A stretch of DNA of 64,000 nucleotides. It comes from Ashinkailepas kermadecensis (taxonomy: Eukaryota > Arthropoda > Thecostraca > Neolepadidae). The stretch is from positions 124,001-188,000 of the forward strand of contig JAOTOM010004614.1 in assembly GCA_034440615.1 (NCBI GenBank), in the 5' to 3' direction. Position 1 is the first letter of the stretch; every line of letters starts with the position of its first letter. The position numbers were made by a program, and so were the translations under genes. Shown piece after piece: positions 12,561 through 23,884 of the stretch. Below the pieces are notes generated by a model that was not told where the DNA came from, searched no databases, and saw only the letters and a program-made list of their open reading frames with translations.

Positions 12561-14165
12561 CTGTAACTAGTTCAGCCAGCCAGTTTTGAATCCAGCGTGT
12601 TCTTTTATGCTATGCTACTTAACTTGAAGCCTATTCATTCATCCTATTTTGCTTGCCAACTGAAAAGTAAGCATCTACAGGGGAATAAGTGATCACATCA
12701 TCTTAATCATGTTGATACCGATTGTATTGTTGATGTTGATACCGACTGCACCTGGCCCTGTATTTTTTCCTGCCAACTGATAAGTATGCATTTGTAGAGG
12801 AAATGAGTGTTCACATCACATTAATTTAGTTCATAAATGTTTGTCATTGGAAAAAGTAATACGAAGAATTCCAAAAATTGGCTTAGAACACAAATTTACC
12901 AGGCATCCTAGCATAGCCTGCTTTTCACCTTTGTTCTGTAAAAACATCAACATTTTTTTTGTTTTCCCAAATGTTGAAGTATCTAATGTAGCCTAATCTT
13001 TTTTTTTCAGATTAAAAAATATGATCTTCATCTTCAATTTTAAAAAGATGTTCACAAAATCATACTAATAAAAACTTGTCCAAACCTAACCTAGCCTAAC
13101 CTCTTTTGTTCTACAATCTTTAACTGATTTTGTGTTTGTACTAATCCATGATTATACCAAATATGTTTTTTTTTGCCAAAAAATTAGTTAGGCTAGGTTA
13201 GATTATGGTTTTCAAGATTGTTCTTCATTATATATTACTTCACTCAAAGCTACCTTTTTGGTATTATATTGCTTGCCAACCAGGGCATAGTCATTTGAGA
13301 CAGAAATGACTGGTCATGCCATCTTAATCACCTGAATAAACATGGCATTAGAACATTTCTTCATGAAAATCTGGTTAATGACCTCAAATGAAAATGTTCC
13401 CATTCATTGATTCAAGTAGTAGTAACCTTCAAGTATTGCCCGTGAAGCAAGTTACATCACCTGAAATGGTGAAGTAACATGCACCATGCAAATATAACTT
13501 TTAAAGCATGCATCTTCAAGTATTGCTTGTTGATCCAACACCAGAGCTCCAAATGCCTAGACAAAGATATAGATATGTTAGAAAGAGTGCAATGCAAAGC
13601 CACTAGACTCATCAGTGGAACAGGTAACTGAATATGGACAAAGGCTTATGGCATTAGATATGTACTCACTCAAGTATAGGAGATTAAGGGGGACATGATT
13701 GAAATGTACAAAATTACTAAAGGACTAGGTCAGGTCAATTTGAATAGCGCTCTTCTGTTTAGAGTATCACAAAGGAGTCATCAAATCAGGTTAGACAAGT
13801 TGAGGTGCAGGACAGTTCAGCGACAACAGGTATTCAGTCAAAGGGTTGTTGATCAGTGGAACAGACTGCCTGCTGATGTTGTGGGGAGTTCCTCATTGAA
13901 TGTATTTAAAAGTAAGGTGGATAATTTTTTAGACAGCAAAATCCTGTTTTTGAGTTATAATTAGAGATGAATGGGGATGAGATTTATGCTAAGTAAGTGT
14001 ACACGGCACAGGCCCCTTTAAGCAGGCATGAATGCAGTTTGAAAATTATTGGTAAGACATTCAATCCACATGTGTTTTCCACATCAAATCTTTCTAACTT
14101 TCACAAATCATGAATATAGACCAATTTTACTCCAAATCGGGCCATCTGGGGGATGGGAGACATGT
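12560..14165. repeat. AT-rich repeat island splitting the 21-bp array
   Basis: Sharp AT-rich block between two portions of the same 21-bp repeat. Contains at least three copies of a dispersed motif (TGCCAACTGATAAGTATGCA then TTTGTAGAGGAAATGAGTG) shared with 53.6-55.6 kb, CCTAACCTAGCCTAACCT-like stretches and the LINE remnant. Confidence 0.7.
13560..13965 (+). pseudogene. 5'-truncated LINE reverse transcriptase C-terminus
   Basis: Reads LERVQCKATRLISGTGN, a frameshift near 13620, then YGQRLMALDMYSLKYRRLRG, DMIEMYKITKG and VFSQRVVDQWNRLPADVV, ending at a stop near 13964. This is the characteristic C-terminal tail of non-LTR retrotransposon ORF2 (CR1/Jockey-like). It is only a remnant, without the catalytic FADD region. 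Confidence 0.85.
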
Positions 14166-14515
14166 CTCCGTGTCACAGAGTCCAGCGGAGCCTGCGCTTG
14201 GCCCAGCAGAGCCTGCGCTTTCTGTGTCTAGTCCAGCGGAGCCTGCTCCTAGTCCAACGGTGCCCATAACTTGTCGAACAGAGTCGAAATCTTATTCAGC
14301 GGAGCTTGTATCTCATCCAGCGGAGCATGTACCTAGTCCAGTGAAGCCTGCACTTGGTCCAGTAGAGCCTGCACCTAGTCCAGTGAGCCTGCGCATGGTT
14401 CAGCGGAGCCTGTACCTAGTCCAGTGGAGCCTGCGCCTGGTTCAGTGGAGCTTGTACCCAGTCCAGAGGAGCCTTTACCTAGTCCAGCGGAATCTGTCTG
14501 TACCTAGTATAGCGG
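14165..14515. repeat. diverged second portion of the 21-bp array
   Basis: Units such as CCTAGTCCAGCGGAGCCTGC continue the 12003-12560 array after the AT-rich island, with more divergence. Confidence 0.88.
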
Positions 14516-15394
14516 GCGACATATCCAGCCCGTCTAGCTGGGATCAACCAATGTCATTGGATAAAGTAACGTCAAAATATTTGGCAGGAAGCTAACAACA
14601 AAAACGCCATTTGGAACTCCGTCCAGTGAAATAATGAGCAAATTGGAAATTAGGGGACGAAAATACCCGGGGGTTATTCCACAGTCAAACGGTCATTGAC
14701 GGTCACATAGTTATGCAGGGGAATCAGGACAATAACCTCAGTTTTCCTCTGCGGTGAAATTCAGAATTCCGTGCGACCATGAATTTGTCAAAGAGATACT
14801 TATAGAAGATCCACACTGAAGCATCGCTAAGATAAAGTGCTGCTAACAGTTGCCGTGGGACGGCTTGACGGGCTAGCTTAGGCGGCATGCACATGTGGTC
14901 ATCAAATGCCAAGGTCTCGGTGATCTCAAAATTAACCCTAAATCAATAATTGTATGCATAACCGTAAAGTACATCCCAGATATATCCAATAGTAGCTGTA
15001 CTTTTTCTGTGCGTCTTCATAGTGTTCGAGATCCTTGAGGCTTACCATCTCTCACCATCAAGCCGAAGGTGGCGTGGATTTAAGCGTTTGATAGACGGAA
15101 CAAAAACAAAGAAGACGCCTGGCCGCCTGGGGAAAGCATAGTGGAAGAAGACATCAATTCCTTGCCCTGAGACTAGGTACTCGAATTCGACACACGCCAG
15201 CCTGCCATCTACCCTGATTCAGCACGTGCCGGTGCAACCCCAGTCGAGCCGGCACAATCAACACGGCCAATCACATCGACACGCGTGCACAGTGCACCAC
15301 ACCGGCCATGCACGGTGCACACGGCTTTCACACAGCGCACTGCGCTCTGCACCGTCGGCAGCGCGGTGAATCAGAACAGCTGGGGCAGACTAAC

Positions 15395-15451
15395 CTGGCT
15401 GGGACTCAGGTTTTCCAGTGCTTGCATAACGCTCTGCTCCGGGCGGTGGCT
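15395..15451 (-). CDS. midn: midnolin exon 3: RPEQSVMQALE microexon
   Basis: A 57-bp, phase 0-0 exon encoding 19 residues, SHRPEQSVMQALENLSPSQ, bounded by GTTGCAG|AGC and AGCCAG|GTTAGTC. It matches the vertebrate midnolin linker RPEQSVMQALESLTETQ between the ubiquitin-like domain and the first Catch segment. It is less GC-rich at third positions than the other exons. The 25-bp tandem array that starts at 15455 includes the base just upstream of the acceptor CAG and carries the same CCGTCCTCCGTGT tract as the real 3' splice site. In-frame skipping is possible because the length is a multiple of three. Confidence 0.9.
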
Positions 15452-15454
15452 CTG

Positions 15455-15787
15455 CAACACGGAGGACGGCGCGTCACGTCAACACGGAGGACGGCGCGTC
15501 ACGCCAACACGGAGGACGGCGCGTCACGTCAACACGGAGGACGGCGCGTCACGTCAACACGGAGGACGGCGACGTCACGTCAACACTGAGGACGGCGCGT
15601 CACGCCAACACGGAGGACGGCGCGTCACGCCAACACGGAGGACGGCGCGTCACGCCAACACGGAGGACGGCGCGTCACGCCAACACGGAGGACGGCGCGT
15701 CACGCCAACACGGAGGACGGCGCGTCACGCCAACACCGAGGACGGCGCGTCACGCCAACACGGAGGACGGCGCGTCACGCCAATATG
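15455..15787. repeat. 25-bp array abutting the midnolin exon 3 acceptor, about 13 copies
   Basis: Unit GAGGACGGCGCGTCACGCCA ACACG. On the minus strand each unit carries CGCCGTCCTCCGTGT, the tract immediately before the true GCAG|AGC. Confidence 0.95.
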
Positions 15788-16084
15788 GACCACAGTGACA
15801 CCACTCCGGCATAAGGACAGAGCCTACCATGGCATTGTCGAGCTGTACAAGTCGATATGCAGGTTTTTTTTCGGCACAAGTTAGCACTGACAATTGATAC
15901 TGAAACAAGCCGAGAGATCAAACACGCTGCTCAAAATGTTATAAAATGTTATCGAGCGTTTAAATTTCCTCGTAGGTTCATTGGTGTGCCACGTGCTGCA
16001 AGGTTACATAGCAATTGCCGGAAACCAGTACCAATCACGGCATAAAGTAAATGCATTATCTGTGTTATTTGTCAGGTGTATGTA

Positions 16085-16412
16085 CGTCACAGTACTGTAC
16101 CGGGTGTACAGGTCGGGGTACCGGTCCGGGTGTACAGGCCGGGGTACCGATCCGAGTGTACAGGTCAGCATACCGGTCCGGGTATACAGGTCGGGGCACG
16201 GATCGCGTGTACAGGTCAGGGTATCGGTCCGGGTGAACAGGTCGGGTGTACAGGTCAGGGTGTATAGGTCAGGGTACCGGTCCGGGTGTACAGGTCAGGG
16301 TGTACAGGTCAGGGTACCGGTCCGGGTGAACAGGTCAGGGTACCGGTCCGGGTGTACAGGTCAGGGTGTACAGGTCAGGGTACCGGTCCGGGTGAACAGG
16401 TCAGGGTACCAT
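16085..16412. repeat. 26-bp array, about 12 copies
   Basis: Unit GTACAGGTCAGGGTACCGGT CCGGGT with 13-bp half-unit skips. Confidence 0.9.
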
Positions 16413-17850
16413 GCGTTTCCTTGGCGTCATGGCACCGCCCATGTGGCGTTCACATGCTGCTGTTGGCATGGCATACCAAACAACGTCGCTCACCCACCCC
16501 AGCCAGGTAACGCAGCGGGCCGGAGCAGACTGAGAGGCCGGCCCTGCTCCCGCACACAGCTGTCTGCTGCGCACTGCTCTCTGTCTCTCCCAGCCCGCTC
16601 CTTCTCTCTGCCCACTATCATCTGTGGTAGCCCATGGTGGTAGACTGAATACAAGTGCAGGCGGTGGTAGACTTGAACCAACTGGAGAATTGCAGATACG
16701 ACGGAAGGCTAACCAATGTAGACGGATATAGACGGTGGTAGATGGTGGTAGGGTAATCAATGGAGATTGATATAGACGGTAGCATAGGGCATAGGTAGGT
16801 AGCTGGATATATGCATCTGATCTACTTTCATTTAACCTAGGGACTTGACCAGTATGCTACCAGCTTGTATGCTTGCATTTTCTTTGATCATTTGTCTATT
16901 TTTCCACATTTTGCTTCCAACTGTATCTTTCAAGATTTGCCTATTAAAAAAATGTGTTCATGCACATCTGAAAACCGCACTGAGACGAGGTCGTGACCTG
17001 AATTTGACCCGCTTTGGCTCCGATATCTTAATGTCTTAGCACACCATGTTTTGACACCATGTGCGCAAATCCCGTGACAGAACGGATGCCAAATTTTAAA
17101 GCGAAGTGTGAACGGGGTCGACATGGGGAGGGTGCGCGCGAGGGGCCAATGTGCGGTGACGACGACTACAGTCTGCCAACAACAGCACCACTAAAGTGAA
17201 GACGACTGGGTCAGAATCACGGCACCATACGTAGTCACATCCTCACCAATCAATTGCCAGCCGCAGTTCAACCACTCGACCACTCAACCGGCATTCGACA
17301 CCACGCAACAACTCACAAATTGGCGTCCAGAGCTAATGTGTCAAACACAGCCGATGCCAATATTTAAATGCCAAACCAGAACAGTGACCGGCTGACGGAG
17401 CTGTCGGAACACGCACCATGCCCGTGATCGGTTCACGAGGGGTCGCGAGGGGGGGGGCGAAGCCACACTGGCGACCGGACCGGACCAGATGGCGGATGAC
17501 ATGCGTCACAGGTGAACGGCGTCGGGCCGACATTCGTCGCAGCATGCACGAAAATATTGATAATCAATACCGACGGCAGAGCGACAGGCACCACAGGCCG
17601 CAGGGGACCGGGTGGCGGGTGGGAGGCACACAGCACCGCCAGTCGGTTAGTTCCGGTCAGATCATGCCCTCGGGGCACCGCAGCGGCCGGCGGCCGGTCA
17701 CCGTTGGTGCCGCCTGGCCGCCGGCGGCCGGTCGACGAGAAGTGTGCCAGCGGTCAGACCCGGGCCGACCGTGGCTCTCACGCCCCAGGCGGGAGCGTGA
17801 GTCGACCATACCGGCCGGCTGGTGACCGCACCGCCTGCGCCGCCGCCGCC

Positions 17851-18100
17851 TGGCGGGTGGACGACGCAGGCGCACATCACCAGACTGGGGCGCCGCCGGT
17901 CCACCTCCACCTGACGGGTGGAGACGTACCCTGGCGGGTGGACGACGCAGGCACACATCACCAGACTGGGGCGCCGCCGGTCCACCTCCACCTGACGGGT
18001 GGAGACGTACCCTGGCGGGTGGACGACGCAGGCACACATCACCAGACTGGGGCGCCGCCGGTCCACCTCCACCTGACAGGTGGAGACGTACTCTGGTGGG
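17851..18100. repeat. 81-bp tandem repeat, 3 copies
   Basis: Units begin TGGCGGGTGGACGACGCAGG and end GGTGGAGACGTACCC. Nearly identical; 81 = 27 codons, so both strands stay open. Confidence 0.93.
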
Positions 18101-18989
18101 GTGGACGCAGGTGGAGCGCCCGGCAGCACGCTGGCCAGTTCCGCCACCGACCCCGACCAGGTCCAGATGGCAGCCGCGATGGGTTCCGATGTGGAATGTG
18201 GCGAGTGTTGGGACGTGGTGGACGCTGGACATGGTGGACGTGGTCGGGCCGCTGGGACGCGGTGGATGTCGGTACGTGGCTGGTGTTGGGATATGACGGG
18301 TGTAATAACGGAGCACCTGTGGTGGCTGCGGCCGACCAGTGGCACCAGTTGCACCAGCGGCGCGCCGCGCCTCAATTGGCGCTGATCTGCCCCACTGCCC
18401 ACGGCGAGAACCAAACAGCTTGGCAGGTGATTTCCAAGAGCCAGACAGTAGTTAAAGCAGTATTGGCGTGCTATGGGAAAAGGGCGGATGACGTCAGCAT
18501 TGTCGACAGCCGGTGGGAGCGGTGGGCACCGTGCGGACAATGGACTTCCCTCCTTCCTCGTTCCACCCCACCCCACTCACCGTTAGCCTGTCCTTTCTTC
18601 ACTGCGTGTCCGACTGCTGGTCAGCTTACCTTTCCTACTACCGATACCTGAACCCAGCGCTGTTTTCTCAGCTACCCTTTTCATTCCCTTCACCTAGCTA
18701 CCTTTCTCATTCCCGTCATCTTGGCCCCTTCCGACTCTCCTCTAATGGCTTCGAATCAATTCTCATCAACTCTCCCCCTCACATCTCGAACCTCTCCTGT
18801 TCACCTCGTCAACGCCCCCCCCCTCAGTCGGCCCACTAGCGCCTGATCTCGCCTCCTTCCTCCCCCACACCGTCTCGGCGGGAGGCTCGGTAGGCCTCAG
18901 CGGGGGAAGCGGGGGACGCTTATTCTCGTCCAGCGTGAACCGCAAGCAAGCCTCCAGCAGCCGACCCGCGCAGCGATACCCCGGGCCGG

Positions 18990-19196
18990 AGCGAACGTGT
19001 CGCGTAGCGGCGGCGACCGAGGATAGAGCGGACGTGTCGCGCAGCGGCGGCGACCGAGGATAGAGCGGACGTGTCACGCAGCGGCGGCGACCGAGGATAG
19101 AGCGGACGTGTCACGCAGCGGCGGCGACCGAGGATAGAGCGGAAGTGTCGCGCAGCGGCGGCGACCGAGGATAGAGCGGACGTGTCGCGCAGCTGC
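18990..19196. repeat. 37-bp array, 5 copies
   Basis: Unit CGTGTCGCGCAGCGGCGGCG ACCGAGGATAGAGCGGA. Confidence 0.93.
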
Positions 19197-19849
19197 GCTG
19201 CTGACGGTGGGGACGCGCTAACTGGACACGGACACGGCGTGAAAACAGCCGCCGGTCGCTCTTCCGCGGCAGCGAGCTTCAAGGCTGTTTTCTCTGCATT
19301 GTGGGCCGGCCGCCGACGCGGCCAGCTGGACCGGCTGTGCTCGGACACTTGGACGGTGGGCACAGCTCGGTCGAGCCGCCGGCCGCGACCACAGCCGCGT
19401 CACGACCCCAGCCCTCTCCTGCCCGGCTGCCGCGCGTACCCAGACGTGCCACTGGAGCCAACGGCTGACCTGACACGGCCGTGTCAGGTCAGCCTTCGCC
19501 GTCGTGGTTCAGCACTGCGGCTGGTCTTCGGCCCCAGCAGCCGACACAATTATAGCTCTCCACCGCTGCACTCGGGATTCGCGCAGCACGGCGTCCTCGC
19601 GATCCACTCGGGGCGATGCTGTCGACGCTTCGACCGGACGATATCGATGTCGATGCTTCGACCCGGTGTGGAGGCAGCCGTCGCCGGAGCCGAGGCACCC
19701 CATCCGGGTGGTCGGGGCGGGCCGGCCGAGCGAAAATCAATGTGCGCCGGGCGGGAGAGCGCGACAGGACGCCGCCGAAATGCACGCCGGCACCGAGCCC
19801 TGTCGGTGTCGGCAGACGACGGTACCGTGCCCAGACCAGCGTCACCATG

Positions 19850-20180
19850 TCGGCTCAATCTACCCCCACATACACCACCGTCGTACCCCGACCAGCGGCA
19901 CCCATCACGTCACCATACCCAGACCAGCGCCACCATATCCCGACCGGCACCACCATGCCACGACCAGCGTCACCATGTCACGTCACCATACCCAGACCAG
20001 CGCCACCATACTCCGACCAGCACCACCATACCCTACCAGCGTCCCCATACCCCGACCAGCACCACCATATCCAAGCCAGCGCCACCATGTCACGTCACCA
20101 TACCCAGACCAGCGCCACCATATCACTGTACCCCGACCAGCGCCACCATACCCCGACCAGCGTCACCATGTCACGCCACG
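19850..20180. repeat. irregular CACCATA/GACCAGC array
   Basis: Repeats of CCATACCCCGACCAGCGCCA with interspersed TGTCACGTCACCATA; period varies around 18-33 bp. Confidence 0.85.
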
Positions 20181-20227
20181 GCCGGCGGCGATGATCCGCC
20201 CCAGAACATGCCGCTGCTATTGAGCGA

Positions 20228-20263
<36 letters not shown>

Positions 20264-20267
20264 ACAA

Positions 20268-20437
20268 GGGGACGAGTGGTCGGACGAGTGGTCTAGGGGT
20301 AAGATGCTCGTCTCACAATCGAAAGGTTGTGAGTTCGAGTCTCACCTGTCGCTACTCTTCGCCCGCGACCAATCGGCGTGAGAGATTGGCGACGCTAGAT
20401 GACTCAACGGTCGACGTGTCGTAAAACCAATAACCAA

Positions 20438-20439
<2 letters not shown>
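20268..20439 (+). mobile_element. tRNA-Val-like SINE inside a (GACACC)n microsatellite
   Basis: Same element on the plus strand, with a 12-bp tandem duplication of GGACGAGTGGTC at the head. The T arm is intact (GTGAG-TTCGAGT-CTCAC), and the anticodon position reads CAC as in tRNA-Val. The hexamer GACACC continues on both sides (20226-20262 and 20439-20502), which suggests insertion into the array. Confidence 0.9.
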
Positions 20440-20492
<53 letters not shown>

Positions 20493-20554
20493 AGACACAG
20501 ACACAAACACCGCGCTGCGCTTGCGTTCGCGGTGCTGCGGTACGGCCGACATCC

Positions 20555-21310
20555 GCTCGTGACACGGCCGACGCACGCTCTTGACACGGCCGACACCCGC
20601 TCGTGAAACACACCCGCTCACGACACGGCCGACGCCCGCTCATGACACGGCCGACACCCGCTCACGACACGGCCGACACCCGCTCATGACACGGCCGACA
20701 CCCGCTCATGACACGGCCGACACCCGCTCACGACACGGCCGACGCCCGCTCGTGACACGGCCGACGCCCGCTCGTGACACGGCCGACACCCGCTCGTGAC
20801 ACGGCCGACGCCCGCTCGTGACACGGCCGACGTCCGCTCGTGACACGGCCGACACCCGCTCGTGACACGGCCGACGCCCGCTCGTGACACGGCCGACGCC
20901 CGCTCGTGACACGGCCGACGCCCGCTCGTGACACGGCCGACGTCCGCTCGTGACACGGCCGACGTCCGCTCACGACACGGCCGACACCCGCTCATGACAC
21001 GGCCGACACCCGCTCACGACACGGCCGACGTCCGCTCGTGACACGGCCGACGTCCGCTCGTGACACGGCCGACACCCGCTCGTGACACGGCCGACGCCCG
21101 CTCGTGACACGGCCGACGCCAGCTCGTGAGACGGCCAACGCCCGCTCGTGACACGGCCGACGCCCGCTCGTGACACGGCCGACGCCCGCTCGTGACACGG
21201 CCGACGCCCGCTCGTGACACGGCCGACGCCTGCTCGTGACACGGCCGACGCCCGCTCGTGACACGGCCGACGCCAGCTTGTGACACGGCCGACTCCCGCT
21301 TGTGACACGG
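20555..21310. repeat. 22-bp array, about 34 copies
   Basis: Unit GCTCGTGACACGGCCGACGC CC; variants at two positions (CGTGA/CATGA/CACGA, and GACGCCC/GACACCC/GACGTCC). Confidence 0.95.
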
Positions 21311-21664
21311 CCGCGCGGCTTTGCTCCAGCTGTAGCTGTCGCACGGAGGCTCAGGTCTCGGCCAGGTCACCATCGGCCGCCGCTCCACCGCGAGGTCACG
21401 TTCAGCTGCCAAACGTCGACGACAGGCTGCGGGTGACACCAGCAAGCCCCGAGCTTCTGGCTGATCACAACCTCCAACGTGGACTGTGTCCACCGCACTT
21501 TAGCCTGTGCCAATACCGCACAGGCCAATTAGCGGCCGTCAGGTGCCACAAAGTCATCGAAAAGCAACAGGACTTCAACGGCTCATTGGCCAACAGCTTG
21601 AATACACTTTTAGTTAACTCAGGTCGGATATGGTTGGTTGAGGTCAAGTCGGATAAATCGCGTC

Positions 21665-21828
21665 GGGTCGCGCCAGGTCAGGTCAGGTCAGGTCAGGTCA
21701 GTTAAATCGGCTAAAACCAGATCGAGTCAGATTACACCAGACCAGGTCGAGCCAGACCAGGTCGGGCCAGACCAGGTCGGGCCAGACCAGGTCGAGGCAG
21801 ACCAGACCCGGTGAGGTGAGGTCAGGTG
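21665..21828. repeat. AGGTC and GCCAGACCAGGTCG short repeats
   Basis: A pentamer run (CAGGTCAGGTCAGGTCAG) followed by 14-bp units. Confidence 0.85.
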
Positions 21829-22334
21829 CGGCTACCTGGCAGACGCGCGGTCGGGCCGCATCAGCTGGCACGTGCCGGCGGCGGGCGCGTCACGATTGGC
21901 CCGCGGCGCGACAATGCAATCATTACCAGCCATCTGTGGCGGCCGCTGGCGGGCGGGGATCAATGCCGGCCGCACAGGACCTGACTCCGTCTACAGACAC
22001 ATCGTGCCCGTGACGTCAGCGGCAAATAGTCGCACCACCTACCTCCATCGACGGATTGATTATTTGCGCTGTCGAGCGCGTCAGGCGTGACGCTCGTGCG
22101 GCTGTGGCCGCGGGCCGCACCGCCAGAGCGGGGTGGACTTCGGCGGCTTCTCCGGCAGGCTCTCGTACATGGCAACGGTCTGCACCGCTACGACACCGTG
22201 TGCGGCGATCTCGCCCGCCCGCCCGCCCGCCCGAACATCACATGTAGCCGAGGCACGGCGGGCGGGCTCCTGCATCATCGGCACTAAATGGCGGCTCAAG
22301 GCTACCAATCGTCCAGTCCAGGCTAGACTATTTG

Positions 22335-22490
22335 AACCGGCCTTCTAAACTACCAAACCGGCCTCCTAAACTACCCAACCGGCCTTCTGAACTACCCAAC
22401 CGGCCTTCTAAACTACCCAACCGGCCTTCTAAACTACCAAACCGGCCTTCTAAGCTACCCAACTGACTTTCTAAACTATCCAACGGGTGA
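22335..22490. repeat. 21-bp array, 7 copies
   Basis: Unit CCGGCCTTCTAAACTACCCA A. Confidence 0.92.
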
Positions 22491-23162
22491 AGTTGGACAA
22501 CCTTTCCTGAGCCGAGGAATCGCTCCGACAGGCTGAGTCGTGTATTTCACAGTTATATATTATTTGTATCTTGCATTATGCATGCGCAAAAAAACAACTA
22601 TTCGGCGAAGGATCTTCTAGCTGAGGGGGGGGCGGATGCCTTCTAGACACTAAAACAAAATCAACCAACTTCGGCTGCGTTCCTCGCGCCCTCCCAACAG
22701 CTGCCTTGGACTCTTGAAGTTTGAAATATGTCTTGATTTTCAGGATGAAGTAAAAGCGGATGCTCGTGCTTTTCCCTCCTTCGATAAAGATCATCAAAAT
22801 CCTATGTCAGCCACTTAGAAAAGTGATTTCACGAAGGGAGTTCATGAAAGGAAACTCCAGCAGAAAACCCACGACTAAAACTCAGATTACACCTCAATTT
22901 ACGATTTTCTCAGCACCCTTCTAGTCGATGTTTAAGGAAGGAAAACGTGTGTAATCTTTACTCAGCAAATTTCCTCTTCGGTCACTCTGGGGTATTTATT
23001 GGCACTGAATTCGAATTAATCGTCCATGTTACACCCAGGGCACGCATAATTGATATTTGGCTACCTCCAATATCCCTAAAATTAGGTCACCATGTTGACT
23101 GACCCGACCCGTGGTAGGTGCATTAAAATACATCATGTGGGGTGCCAGTCAACTCACAATGA

Positions 23163-23262
23163 AGAAGAACAACCCTGGGTTCTTTTACAACACATCAGAG
23201 TGCCGGGTCATATGGCGTTGCCAACCTCTCGCGCCGATTGGTCGCGAGGGGACACGATAATT
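23163..23262 (-). mobile_element. SINE tail fragment, second type
   Basis: Minus-strand fragment sharing GGTTGGCAACGCCATATGAC, the TGTTGTAAAAGAACCCAGGG end and the CGCGACCAATCGGCGCGAGA core with the element at 26945-27120; the head is missing. Confidence 0.75.
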
Positions 23263-23444
23263 TTGCCAGTTGTTAGTTAATTGGGGGGGAGGGGGCACAG
23301 CGCGAGTTTTTGGGGCCCGGCACGATTCTTGAGCCCCACCACCTCTCGGGGAGGGGGGACATTTCCCCCTTTTCCCCCGCCCTTCGGTACACCACTGTCG
23401 GTGCCCGAAGCCTTTCGAAGGCCGTCAGCACCGTCGCGAGCGCG

Positions 23445-23795
23445 GCACATCTGCCGCGGACGTTATTGTCAGCGCGGCACATCTGTCGCGGACGTTATTG
23501 TCAGCGCGGCACATCTGTCGCGGACGTTATTGTCAGCGCGGCACATCTGTCGCGGACGTTATTGTCAGCGCGGCACATCTGCCGCGGACGTTATTGTCAG
23601 CGCAGGACATCTGCTGCAGACGTTATTGTCAGCGCGGCACATCTGCCGCGGACGTTATTGTCAGCGTGGCACATCTGTCGCGGACGTTGTCAGCGCGGCA
23701 CATCTGCCGCGGACGTTATTGTCAGCGCAGGACATCTGCTGCAGACGTTATTGTCAGCGCGGCACATCTGCCGCGGACGCTATTGTCAGCGCGGA
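23445..23795. repeat. 32-bp array, 11 copies
   Basis: Unit GTCAGCGCGGCACATCTGCC GCGGACGTTATT, with a GCAGGACATCTGCTGCAG variant recurring twice at the same spacing. The core GCGGCA-CATC-TGCCGC can form a hairpin in each unit. Confidence 0.93.
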
Positions 23796-23884
23796 GGCGG
23801 GGTCGCCGGCGCCGCCCCAGCCATATCACTGTGCGGCTCCGTAACGGCACCGAAGGCCGAGCGTGCAGCGCAGACAGTGCATAC

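Larger units (their letters stand above)
9131..15394 (-). other. midn: midnolin intron 3
   Basis: GT-AG intron of 6.3 kb. 9131-10925 holds no recognised gene. 11246-12000 is a CpG-rich block with a (CGG)n run near 11400-11480 followed by repeats of GGCCC; it could be a CpG-island-like or G-quadruplex-prone segment. 14511-15390 is unremarkable. Arrays and the LINE island are listed separately. Confidence 0.75.

Noticed and set aside
20283..20365. Functional tRNA-Val gene
   Set aside because: The T arm is intact, but the acceptor stem does not pair and the same unit recurs with a SINE tail and target duplications.
19182..20381. 399-codon frame
   Set aside because: Composite of GC-rich DNA and the CACCATA array running into a SINE; no domain.
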